Shown here one piece after another: positions 1-6,719 of a stretch of DNA of 13,042 bases. Below the pieces are notes generated by a model. That model was not told the DNA's origin and ran no database searches. It saw nothing but the letters and a program-made list of their open reading frames with translations. How positions within the stretch are numbered: position 1 is the stretch's first letter; the number at the start of each line of letters is the position of its first letter. The position numbers and the translations under genes were made by a program. This DNA comes from Lentisphaeria bacterium UBA1724 (GTDB lineage: Bacteria; Verrucomicrobiota; Lentisphaeria; Oligosphaerales; Oligosphaeraceae), in NCBI GenBank assembly GCA_002315885.1, contig DCIO01000026.1:11561-24602 (forward strand). Reading direction: 5' to 3'.

Positions 1-49
1 TTTGACGTCTTTGACTCCCCTTCCCACACTAGCGGTCGAGAAGAAAGCA

Positions 50-122
50 CAAGGTAATGTAGGCGTTCGCCGTAAAGCCCCACACACAAAAAGGTCTTAC
101 GGCGGACGCCTTCTTTACCTTG
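50..122. terminator. Long imperfect inverted repeat downstream of the minus-strand operon
   Basis: Bases 50-75 pair with 97-122 as a 26-bp imperfect inverted repeat around a 21-nt loop. The inner 15 bp (61-75 with 97-111, left arm AGGCGTTCGCCGTAA) pair fully if one G-U is allowed. The outer 8 bp (50-57 with 115-122) pair perfectly, with two T-T mismatches between the two blocks. It starts 39 bases past the stop of the last minus-strand gene, so a transcription terminator or mRNA-stabilising hairpin is the simplest reading. On the minus strand the stem is followed by a pyrimidine-rich stretch rather than a true U run, so a classic intrinsic terminator is not proven. A repeat-family element is the alternative. 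Confidence 0.55.
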
Positions 123-160
123 GAGAAAATAGCAATTTACAAATCGTCGATTGGCCCAAG

Positions 161-1192
161 TTATTGTTCCTCAGGCATTTTAACCAGCACATCGTTGAGG
201 ATATTTTTGCATTTTCCGCAGTGTGTGCAGAAATTTGCGCAACTGGTGGCGATATTGTGCCAATCCTCTGGGAATTTCGTATTGTCGATGATATATGGTG
301 CGAATGCGGGTGAGAACGCGGGTTCCAGGAGGTCCAGGAGATTCCCCTGGTATTCTCCTGCAGTGTAAGCCCCCAGGACCATCCGCGGGTGGCTATGCTG
401 TCGGGTGGCCAATTTCACTACGTCAAAATACTCCTGGTAGTATTTCAGGTCTTCGGGACGAATCCAGGATGCCCGGAGGATTTCCTCGTATTGTTTCTTT
501 TTGCCGTAGAGTTTCCAGCAGAGATGGGGCTGATATCCAGAGACATTCTTGGTCTCTTCGATTTCTGCGTCATGTGCTACCAGGTTGTCATGGAAACTCT
601 GTGCGGGGCAGTTCCGTAGGCATCCGCTGTTTGCCAGCATGCAGAGCTTCTTGCCGTGGTCATCGCACCATTCCCGGAAGCGCTTGACGTTTGTCAAATC
701 CCGCTGGAGGTCCCGCCGCATGTAGAAGGAGTCGAAGATATCGGCCAGGTATTCCATTCCCAGGGTGCCGTCAATGCGCATATTGACGGAGGCACGGGTT
801 TCCACCTGTGGGAAGAAGCGCTTGATGGTTTCCGCCACGAAAGGCGATGTGGTTGTGGCGACTTCGGGCAGGAGGTCTTTGTTGCCCAGGTAGTCCAGGA
901 TGGAGCATACCTGGTTCATCAGGGAGGTGCTCATCGCCTTCGCGCCGTAGCAGTTGGCGTTGAAGAGGATGTCCAGCTTCTTGCCCAATCCGCGGATGGC
1001 GGTGAGTTCCTCCAGCAATTCCGTCTGGGCATCCCATTCGGGGACGCCCCCGGTCCGCCCAAGCATCATCCGCCCACTGGCCATGCCAGGCCAGGGGAAA
1101 TAGACCTCGCCTACCGATGAACGGTAGTCTCGGACGATTTCCCAGAATGGCTCGCCATTCTCAAGACGCTGGTATCCTATGGCAAAATACAT
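161..1192 (-). CDS. Peptidase U32-like iron-sulfur protein, function unknown
   Basis: Predicted 343-residue soluble protein without signal peptide or membrane segment. The middle holds a U32-type signature: C184, then NSGCLRNCP (C191, C195), then C225. This resembles the four-cysteine set that carries a [4Fe-4S] cluster in U32 proteins such as UbiU, UbiV and the tRNA/rRNA hydroxylation factors. The C-terminus adds a second cysteine group, C318-x3-C322-x2-C325-x2-C328, which could hold another cluster. U32 family members are often called peptidases, but those characterised best act in oxygen-independent hydroxylation, so peptidase activity should not be assumed. It is the last gene of the probable minus-strand operon, 53 bp after the QueG-like gene. 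The ATG at 1192 has no visible Shine-Dalgarno sequence. The family assignment is by motif only; the substrate is unknown. Confidence 0.6.
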   Translation of the reverse strand: MYFAIGYQRLENGEPFWEIVRDYRSSVGEVYFPWPGMASGRMMLGRTGGVPEWDAQTELLEELTAIRGLGKKLDILFNANCYGAKAMSTSLMNQVCSILDYLGNKDLLPEVATTTSPFVAETIKRFFPQVETRASVNMRIDGTLGMEYLADIFDSFYMRRDLQRDLTNVKRFREWCDDHGKKLCMLANSGCLRNCPAQSFHDNLVAHDAEIEETKNVSGYQPHLCWKLYGKKKQYEEILRASWIRPEDLKYYQEYFDVVKLATRQHSHPRMVLGAYTAGEYQGNLLDLLEPAFSPAFAPYIIDNTKFPEDWHNIATSCANFCTHCGKCKNILNDVLVKMPEEQ

Positions 1193-1213
1193 GGGCGGTT
1201 TCTGCGTTGAAAT

Positions 1214-1235
1214 CGACGGCGGGAAAACGCCGTCG
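1214..1235 (-). terminator. GC-rich hairpin in the gap between two operon genes
   Basis: CGACGGCG (1214-1221) and CGCCGTCG (1228-1235) form a perfect 8-bp stem with a 6-base loop. It lies between the stop of the QueG-like gene (1246) and the start of the U32-like gene (1192), ending 21 bases before that ATG. There is no U run after it on the minus strand, so it may act as an attenuator, an RNA-processing or stability element, or a structure over the ribosome entry site rather than a full terminator. Confidence 0.45.
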
Positions 1236-1245
1236 GTGCCTCTAT

Positions 1246-2301
1246 TTAGTCGATATCGGCGTGTGCGCCGGTGTTATCCTGTCCGTGGTAGTATTCCGCG
1301 GGCTTGGACCAATCCACTTCCCAGACGGGACGGCGACGGAATTTCTCCTTGAATTTGTTTTGGAGGACGCCGCGGCTTTCCAGGCTGATCATACATGCGC
1401 GGGTGCAGCCTCTTGCACCGCAGACTGCTTGTCCAGTGTTGTAGAGGTTGCGGGGTTTTCTGAAGAAGGGAGACCAGTTGCCGGGCTTGGAGGTGGGTTT
1501 GTTGGGGAGGTAGGGAATCTCCTGTGGGGTGTCAGAGATTTCCGCACCAATGAAGGCATCCTCGCATTTGAGCATATCCAAGTCCATCCACTCCACTTCG
1601 TGGCCCGCCAGATTCACCTTCACGGTCTTCTTGGGGTCGAAACACTGTCCCGGGCAAGCCTTCACACAAGCCAGGCAGCGATTGCACAGCTGGGGACCAT
1701 CATAGATGGGATCGGGCTCCAGTTCCAGGTCGGTCAGGATGATACCCACGCGGTTTCTGGGACCGAATTGGGGAGAGAGGAACATCTTGCTGAAGCCGAT
1801 TTCACCCAGTCCGCAGAGGTATGCCGCAATGCGCAACTGAATCATCACATCGGGAGTCGCCTGACCAGGACGGCAGGGACGGGAGAAGTTCTTGGGGACC
1901 ACGCCCACTTCGTCAATGCCGCGCCAGTCGCTCTGGTGTCCCATGGGGACTGCCTCGTAGCCCTGGTCCTCAATGGCCTTGGAAACATTGATGACGGTCA
2001 TGGGCATATAGAGATAAGTGATTCCGCCGTAGCCCATTGCGGAATAGTTGCTGAAGTATGTGCCTTCTTCCACGCCGCGGAGGCTGCCCCGTTCCACGCG
2101 GAAGACCATGCCGATGATGGATTTGCACTCGGGCATGATCTGCTTGGGATCCATCTGCAGGGGTGCAGTGGACCAGCGCTCGATGTTGCCAATGCCTACA
2201 GCATCCGCGCCAAATTCCATGGCCTTGCGCTTGACGTACTCGGCCGCGGTATGTGGATTGCTTAAATCCACATCGCCAAAATTTTTTGTCCAGATTGTCA
2301 T
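1246..2301 (-). CDS. QueG/reductive-dehalogenase-like [4Fe-4S] protein
   Basis: A 351-residue cytosolic protein when started at the ATG at 2301. An upstream TTG at 2358 would add a non-family-like tail, so I prefer the ATG, although neither has a clear ribosome binding site. The N-terminal part (about 20-200) has the layout of epoxyqueuosine reductase (QueG) and reductive dehalogenases, including EFGADAVGIG near 29-38, GLGEIGFSKMFLSPQFGPR near 164-182 and VGIILTDLEL near 185-194. A ferredoxin motif follows, C206-x2-C209-x2-C212-x3-C216-P, with an extra C220. The second cluster motif is irregular: C246, then C294-x4-C299-x3-C303. The C-terminal helical repeats of true QueG are absent. In the family, corrinoid and two [4Fe-4S] clusters drive a reduction; whether this one binds corrinoid is unknown. 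It lies 63 bp after the secreted hydrolase gene and probably shares its transcript. A housekeeping QueG role is unlikely from the context. Confidence 0.65.
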   Translation of the reverse strand: MTIWTKNFGDVDLSNPHTAAEYVKRKAMEFGADAVGIGNIERWSTAPLQMDPKQIMPECKSIIGMVFRVERGSLRGVEEGTYFSNYSAMGYGGITYLYMPMTVINVSKAIEDQGYEAVPMGHQSDWRGIDEVGVVPKNFSRPCRPGQATPDVMIQLRIAAYLCGLGEIGFSKMFLSPQFGPRNRVGIILTDLELEPDPIYDGPQLCNRCLACVKACPGQCFDPKKTVKVNLAGHEVEWMDLDMLKCEDAFIGAEISDTPQEIPYLPNKPTSKPGNWSPFFRKPRNLYNTGQAVCGARGCTRACMISLESRGVLQNKFKEKFRRRPVWEVDWSKPAEYYHGQDNTGAHADID

Positions 2302-2328
2302 TTTGTTGTCAGAATTGAGTTTGTTAGG

Positions 2329-2341
2329 TGTTTCGGAAACA
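2329..2341. promoter_or_regulatory. Short palindrome in the gap before the QueG-like gene
   Basis: TGTTTCGGAAACA is a 13-base palindrome with 6-bp arms, located 28 bases upstream of the ATG at 2301 and inside the 63-bp gap after the hydrolase stop. It could be an operator or a weak hairpin, but palindromes this short occur by chance and I saw no second copy in the window. Confidence 0.2.
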
Positions 2342-2364
2342 GTGAAAAAAAGAAACAATGAAAA

Positions 2365-4386
2365 TTATCGTGGTAGCAGCACTTCTCCCCAGACGTCATT
2401 GCCGGAGAAAGTCCACACGCCGGGTGCGGTTTCTTTCGCGTGTCCGTAGAGTGCCTTCATGGGTGGGAAGTCCTTGGGGAGCGTCAGCGTGGCGTCCACA
2501 TTATCGGGCCCCACGGAGGCGACCATTGCGGCGGGCTTGCCCGTGGCGTCATCCCGGAAGAGTGCGGCGTGGGCCTTTCCTGCGGTGACCTGGAATTCCG
2601 CGTTCTGAGGTCCTTTTTGGGAGAGGATCCACGGTGAGAGGTCCTTTAGCATGGTGGCCAGTTGCTTCACATCGGACCAGTTCTTCAGGAAGTCCTCACG
2701 CCCGGCGTATTCGGAGCCATCGAACTTGTCTCGCTTGATGCGATAGATCTTCAGGTCGAAGAAGGAGTAGCTGATGAAGCCCCGTGCGCCGTAGATTGCC
2801 TCCATCAGCATGATGCCGCGCATTTGGTCCATGGAGGGCTGATTCCAGTCGGGGAAGGTCGTCGGGTCGTTTTTGCACTGGTACACACCCCAATGGAAGA
2901 CCTGCGGCACCGCCCACCAGGGCTGGCCGGAGGCCGTTGCGGCTTCCACCAGATCCATAGTTCGTTTCTGGTTGGAGACCTTGTCCTTCATGATGGGGTA
3001 GGGATCGATGCCCAGCACATCGCAGGTGGAGCCGTAGAAGGGCACTTCCATCTCTTTGTAGAGGACGCCCCAGGTGGGATGGAAGGGGTCCAGGCGGTTG
3101 ATGAGCAGGCGGCGCTTGGCGACTACATCCCGGTCGCAGAGGGAGATTTCATCGTTGTCATACCAGGCCAGAAGTGCAGGGTGGTGCCGCAGGGTTGTGA
3201 CCAGCTTCTCCACGGCATCATCGGCGCTTTCCTCACCGAGATTTTTTGCGAAGCGCAAGGCAGTGTCCTTGAGGCGTGGCAATTCGAAGAGGTCTTTCAA
3301 GCTGAAGATGGCCTTCATGCCGTGGGCATGCAGGTCGTCCATGGCTTCCACAACGCCTGCCAGACCCAGTTCCTTCGGCCGTCCAGGTAGGATCATGGCG
3401 GGGCTGTTGTAGTCCATGATGCAGTTGAAATCGGAGTCATAGACCAGCTGCAAATCGTCATCCTGTGCGATGCCGCCCATGTAGATGCCGATGGGCAGGA
3501 AGGGCTTTTCGTCCACAATGGCACGCCCGAATTCGTCAATGATACACGCGCCTTCAGGTGGGAAGGTCATGGCATCTTCCACGGCATTCAGCGTGGTGGA
3601 ATTGGTGGCGATGACTTTCCCCTCGGCATCCAGCAACTCCGCCTGGACTACGACTTCGCCAGGCTGGAACTCCCCGCAACGGAGTTCCACCAGGTGTCCG
3701 ACCACGGGGGAAATAGTCTGGACAATGTCTTTTTCGCCCTGGGAAATCTTGACCCTTGCGGACATCCCCCGGAATGCGTCATCGCCTTTGGTATTTGCCT
3801 GCTGTGCCACGGCGAAGCGGAAGGGCGACCCCCTGGTGCTGAACTGCCCCTGCAGTGGGTAGATGATCTGGATTTCGGGGAGGGTGTAGATTGGCTGGAC
3901 GGTGACGCAGTCGAAGTATGCGGTTCCCGTGGAGCCCTTGGTGAGATATGCGATGACGTGGTATTTCACGCCTTCTTGTTCTGGGGTCACGAATTTGTGC
4001 GTGACTTTCACCCAGTCGGTGGTGCCTGAAGGACCAGTCTGGTACTTGCTTTCTGGCATCCATTTGCCATTGGCGTCGTGGAATTCAATGGCCAGGTTCG
4101 TGCCGATGCCTGTGGCATTTTCCGTGCGTACCCACGCCGACAACTCGTATGCCACGCCGGGTTGCAGGTAGATCTGGCATTTGTTGTATTTGTAGGGATC
4201 CCCTTCGTTGCGGGTGACCTTCAGGCCACCGTCGCCATTGTAGCCAAAGCCACGCTCCACGGAACTGCCGGGAATTTGCGACCAGCCTTCGAAGCCATTT
4301 TCGAAATCGCCATTGGGAACCAGATTCTGCTGGGCGAAAAGCCCTAAAGACAGCAGGAACAACAGGATACTGGTCAGATTTTTCAT
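2365..4386 (-). CDS. Secreted CBM-containing TIM-barrel glycoside hydrolase-like protein
   Basis: 673 residues, with a signal peptide (MKNLTSILLFLLSLGLFAQQ). Residues about 21-165 form a CBM4/9-like jelly roll: NLVPNGDFENGFEGW at its start, GTAYFDCVTV at its end. A beta-rich linker domain (about 170-270) follows, then a clan-A-like TIM barrel (about 285-590) opening with VDEKPFLPIGIY, and a small C-terminal beta domain (about 595-673). The likely acid/base is E413 in AWYDNDE, at the end of barrel strand 4. At the strand where a nucleophile is expected I see VPQVFHW (Q495), without an obvious glutamate. The architecture matches the plus-strand protein at 8960, so the two are probably paralogues. 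The gene starts 48 bp after the phosphodiesterase stop, with a modest AGGA upstream of the ATG. The exact GH family (GH42-, GH2- or GH5-like, or uncharacterised) cannot be fixed by eye. Substrate: a polysaccharide or glycoconjugate outside the cytoplasm (inference). Confidence 0.7.
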   Translation of the reverse strand: MKNLTSILLFLLSLGLFAQQNLVPNGDFENGFEGWSQIPGSSVERGFGYNGDGGLKVTRNEGDPYKYNKCQIYLQPGVAYELSAWVRTENATGIGTNLAIEFHDANGKWMPESKYQTGPSGTTDWVKVTHKFVTPEQEGVKYHVIAYLTKGSTGTAYFDCVTVQPIYTLPEIQIIYPLQGQFSTRGSPFRFAVAQQANTKGDDAFRGMSARVKISQGEKDIVQTISPVVGHLVELRCGEFQPGEVVVQAELLDAEGKVIATNSTTLNAVEDAMTFPPEGACIIDEFGRAIVDEKPFLPIGIYMGGIAQDDDLQLVYDSDFNCIMDYNSPAMILPGRPKELGLAGVVEAMDDLHAHGMKAIFSLKDLFELPRLKDTALRFAKNLGEESADDAVEKLVTTLRHHPALLAWYDNDEISLCDRDVVAKRRLLINRLDPFHPTWGVLYKEMEVPFYGSTCDVLGIDPYPIMKDKVSNQKRTMDLVEAATASGQPWWAVPQVFHWGVYQCKNDPTTFPDWNQPSMDQMRGIMLMEAIYGARGFISYSFFDLKIYRIKRDKFDGSEYAGREDFLKNWSDVKQLATMLKDLSPWILSQKGPQNAEFQVTAGKAHAALFRDDATGKPAAMVASVGPDNVDATLTLPKDFPPMKALYGHAKETAPGVWTFSGNDVWGEVLLPR

Positions 4387-4434
4387 GGGAGATTCCTAAA
4401 GGAGGATATGGGAAAACAGAAATGGTTGCGGAAT

Positions 4435-5166
4435 CTAGGAGAGTTTCCGCATCATGGGGAGGATGAGGTCGGGACAATTCGTGGTGATGGAGTCGCAATC
4501 CAGAGTCAGCGCCTTCTGGAACTGCTGCTCGTTATCCACCGCGCAGATGTCCACCGCGATGCCCTGGTCGTGGAAGTCCTGGATTTCGGCGTTGGTGGCC
4601 TCCTCGGTCCAGATGCAGGTCTTGTTGTAGATGCCGTAGAGCTTCGCGGGCGGGTCGTCCAGATACCGATACGGGAAGCCCTGCAGGTAGATTGTGGGGT
4701 CCAGCTTCTTCACCAACTGCAATTGCGAGGTCACGAAAGAGAGCAACAGCCCGTTCTTGAAGACGTTGTATTTCTTGCAGATCTCCAGGGTCTGTTTGGT
4801 GCACTCATCGTCGTCCTCCTTGATTTCCACCAGGAGATACATGTTCGGGTTGACGGAGTAGATGCAATCCAGCACCTCTTCCAAGGTCGGGACCTGTGTC
4901 CCCGCAAAGGAGACGTCTTTCTTGATGCCAAAATCCAATTTCCGAATCTCGTCAAAGGTGAAGTCGTGGACATTCCCCGTGCCGTTGCTGCAACGGTCCA
5001 CCGTGAAATCGTGGGTGACAACAATCTGGCGGTCTTTGGTGGGATGGACGTCAAATTCAATGGCATCCACACCTATTTCCGCGGCTTTCCGGAAGGAAAT
5101 CAGCGTATTTTCGGGATACAAGGAACGAAATCCACGATGGCCGACGACAACACAATCCTTTTTCAT
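4435..5166 (-). CDS. Glycerophosphodiester phosphodiesterase (GDPD family)
   Basis: 243 residues, the usual length for a cytosolic UgpQ-type enzyme, without signal peptide. The family signature is complete: GHRG (H10, R11), PENT near 18-21, IEFDVHPTKD with the metal ligands E37 and D39, VVTHD with H52, and LLVEIK with E114. The barrel closes with the typical DSITTNCPDLI near the C-terminus. GDPD enzymes hydrolyse glycerophosphodiesters to an alcohol and glycerol 3-phosphate using a divalent metal. It is the first gene of the minus-strand operon, so its substrate may be a glycerophosphate-bearing glycan or lipid headgroup freed by the neighbouring hydrolases (inference). The start is ATG at 5166. 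There is no Shine-Dalgarno; instead an 11-bp tandem duplication occupies that site. Confidence 0.92.
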   Translation of the reverse strand: MKKDCVVVGHRGFRSLYPENTLISFRKAAEIGVDAIEFDVHPTKDRQIVVTHDFTVDRCSNGTGNVHDFTFDEIRKLDFGIKKDVSFAGTQVPTLEEVLDCIYSVNPNMYLLVEIKEDDDECTKQTLEICKKYNVFKNGLLLSFVTSQLQLVKKLDPTIYLQGFPYRYLDDPPAKLYGIYNKTCIWTEEATNAEIQDFHDQGIAVDICAVDNEQQFQKALTLDCDSITTNCPDLILPMMRKLS

Positions 5167-5169
5167 TTT

Positions 5170-5191
5170 TCAGTAAAGAATCAGTAAAGAA
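5170..5191. repeat. 11-bp tandem duplication directly upstream of the GDPD start
   Basis: TCAGTAAAGAA occurs twice back to back (5170-5180 and 5181-5191). It begins 4 bases upstream of the GDPD ATG, so it fills the ribosome-binding region of the operon's first gene with A/T-rich sequence and no GGAG-like core. Confidence 0.8.
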
Positions 5192-5373
5192 GAGGGACTC
5201 AATCAGGTAACAATGCAATTTAGTCTCTTTTTCCTGTGTTGCTGGTAAAACTGGAACAACGTGGCTAAGGTCTTGGGAAAATGCCAACTTGTCAGACAAA
5301 ATGCACATTCAGGAAAAGCAGTGGTGCATTTCGGAGGCCAAGTGGCAGAAGAAATGAGTTCGTGACATTTTCA

Positions 5374-5379
5374 ATTATA
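5374..5379 (-). promoter_or_regulatory. Possible -10 box for the minus-strand operon
   Basis: A perfect minus-strand TATAAT sits about 208 bases upstream of the GDPD ATG. No convincing -35 TTGACA-like hexamer lies 16-18 bases upstream; that position is T-rich. It would give a 5' leader of about 200 bases. Tentative. Confidence 0.25.
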
Positions 5380-5687
5380 GGTAACTTGTGCCAGAAAAAA
5401 AGAATATACATTAATCAAAAAACAGACACTTTTAATCATTTTTGCCTCAGTCAGAACGTCTCCGAATGACATCCATTCCCACAAGACAGAATAGAAAACG
5501 ACAAGGTATTTCTGGGGAATTGCCAATCATTCTTTTTTAATCCATTTTCCGAATTGAAAAAGTGCAAGTCATACGACGTCATAGACCCCGATCTGAATTT
5601 GTTTCAAAGGGCCGTGAGTAGAGAAAAAGGTCTCTGCGGGATTGTTTTTACCTCGAAGCAATAAATTATTGGCGTTTACCATTTACC

Positions 5688-5693
5688 GGGAGG
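5688..5693 (+). promoter_or_regulatory. Ribosome binding site of the AEC permease
   Basis: GGGAGG lies 10 bases upstream of the ATG at 5704. It is the only strong Shine-Dalgarno in front of a full-length gene in this window and it fixes the permease start. Confidence 0.75.
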
Positions 5694-5703
5694 AAATTTT
5701 CGC

Positions 5704-6666
5704 ATGACACATACTTTTTTTCTGATGTTTGTCCGTGTGGCGGGGATTCTAGCGATGATATTCGCGGGATATCTTGCGCGCAAAAAAGAGTTTCTGAATG
5801 GTGAGAGCACCCGTGCGCTTTCTTTCCTGCTGATGAATTTCATTTATCCCGCCAATATCTATGCGTCGTTGGTGGGGAATTATACTCTACCTGAGATTCT
5901 CCAGCAGTGGCGGTTGCCAGTTTTCGAGGCGCTGTTGCTCTTTATTGGCTTTCTGGTGGCATTTCCCGTGCTGCTCATTTTCCGGAAGCGCTCCGAACCC
6001 GAGAGGCGGATGTTCCACTACCAGTGCACGCTGATGAATTTCATCTTCATGCCTTTGCCGTTGGTGATGGCTTTCATGGGGGACAAGGGCGTGGCGTTGC
6101 TTTCCCTGGCATTCGTAGGCGGCGAGACCGCAGTCTGGACGCTGGGCGTTGTGGCCATTACAGGCGGTTGTAGCCTGCAACACGTAAAGAAAATCTTCAG
6201 CGTCCCGCTGGCATCCATTGCCCTGAGTTTTCTGACATTGGCGTTGGTGCACGCCTTCCCGGGGCTTCATCCCACAGAGGGAAGCAACTGGGCGCTGGTC
6301 GCCGATACCGCCATGTCCACCTTGAAGCTCTTTGGTTCTGCCACGGTGGGCATTTCCATGGTGATTGCAGGCAGCCGCATGGCGACCCTGAAACTGAGCA
6401 AGTCCTTCGAGCCCTTCCACCTCACGCTGGCCGCATGTCGGCTGGTGGTTGTGCCATTGGTATGCTTCGGCGTGCTTTATCTGCTGAAACTGCCGCAGGA
6501 TGTCTTTACGATTCTCTGCCTAGTAGCTATGATGCCCTGTTCCATTTCATCTGTCGCATACGGCGAGGTATTCCATGCGGATCTGGATACGGGGGCCACC
6601 GCAGTCCTGCTGACACACGTGGGGTGCCTGGTCACAGTGCCGCTGTTCTATTGCCTGCTGAACTGA
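5704..6666 (+). CDS. AEC-family transporter (auxin efflux carrier type permease)
   Basis: 320 residues and very hydrophobic, with about ten membrane segments (roughly 6-25, 38-58, 72-94, 104-124, 129-153, 166-186, 197-222, 240-262, 268-290, 297-319). The two-times-five-helix layout, the conserved NFIYPANIYASL in helix 2 and NFIFMPLPLVMAF in helix 4 (N112), and the length all match AEC permeases. Bacterial members move small organic anions such as malate or malonate, or have unknown substrates; they do not carry auxin in this context. It is transcribed divergently from the GDPD operon and converges on the GH127-like gene. Its TGA stop lies in the first unit of a 9-bp tandem repeat. A role in exporting fermentation acids or importing uronate-like acids would fit a glycan island, but this is inference. 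Confidence 0.88.
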   Translation: MTHTFFLMFVRVAGILAMIFAGYLARKKEFLNGESTRALSFLLMNFIYPANIYASLVGNYTLPEILQQWRLPVFEALLLFIGFLVAFPVLLIFRKRSEPERRMFHYQCTLMNFIFMPLPLVMAFMGDKGVALLSLAFVGGETAVWTLGVVAITGGCSLQHVKKIFSVPLASIALSFLTLALVHAFPGLHPTEGSNWALVADTAMSTLKLFGSATVGISMVIAGSRMATLKLSKSFEPFHLTLAACRLVVVPLVCFGVLYLLKLPQDVFTILCLVAMMPCSISSVAYGEVFHADLDTGATAVLLTHVGCLVTVPLFYCLLN

Positions 6667-6687
6667 GACAACTGGGACAACTGGGAC
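6661..6687 (+). repeat. 9-bp tandem repeat containing the AEC stop codon
   Basis: Three consecutive 9-base units: AACTGAGAC at 6661-6669, then AACTGGGAC at 6670-6678 and at 6679-6687. They are in frame with the permease. The first differs from the others by one base, which makes the TGA stop where the others read TGG. Confidence 0.85.
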
Positions 6688-6699
6688 TTCCGGTTGTCC
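6675..6699. terminator. Hairpin between convergent genes, probable bidirectional terminator
   Basis: GGACAACTGG (6675-6684) pairs with CCGGTTGTCC (6690-6699) as a 10-bp stem with one G-U and a 5-base loop. It sits between the AEC stop (6666) and the GH127-like stop (6717), where both transcripts must end. There is no U run on either strand, so termination may need a factor. Confidence 0.5.
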
Positions 6700-6719
6700 T
6701 ATCGGTCCTATCGGTCCTA
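6697..6719 (-). repeat. 9-bp tandem repeat containing the GH127-like stop codon
   Basis: On the minus strand, TAGGACCGA occurs twice, followed by a third partial unit starting TAGGA. The first TAG (6719-6717) is the stop of the GH127-like gene, and the next two (6710-6708, 6701-6699) are in the same frame, giving three in-phase stops. The last unit overlaps the hairpin at 6675-6699. Confidence 0.8.

Larger units (their letters stand above)
5167..5703. other. Divergent intergenic region, AT-rich, no gene seen
   Basis: This 537-bp gap separates the minus-strand operon from the plus-strand permease and should hold both promoters. It is visibly richer in A and T than the flanking genes, especially about 5370-5570. 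A 62-codon frame at 5281-5469 lacks a ribosome binding site and coding character, so I do not call it. Visible elements are the 11-bp duplication at 5170-5191, TTGTCAGACAA at 5290-5300, a perfect minus-strand TATAAT at 5374-5379, and the permease ribosome binding site at 5688-5693. No RNA gene was recognised. Confidence 0.6.

Noticed and set aside
2..313. 103-codon plus-strand open frame at the left edge
   Set aside because: It crosses the long inverted repeat and overlaps the end of the U32-like gene antisense; no ribosome binding site and no recognisable protein features.
1117..2265. 382-codon plus-strand open frame
   Set aside because: It is antisense to the QueG-like gene, which has clear family motifs; GC-rich third positions often leave such antisense frames open.
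2302..2358. TTG start for the QueG-like gene
   Set aside because: The added 19 residues are not family-like and no ribosome binding site precedes the TTG.
5281..5469. 62-codon plus-strand frame in the divergent gap
   Set aside because: No Shine-Dalgarno, low-complexity composition, and it covers the likely promoter region.
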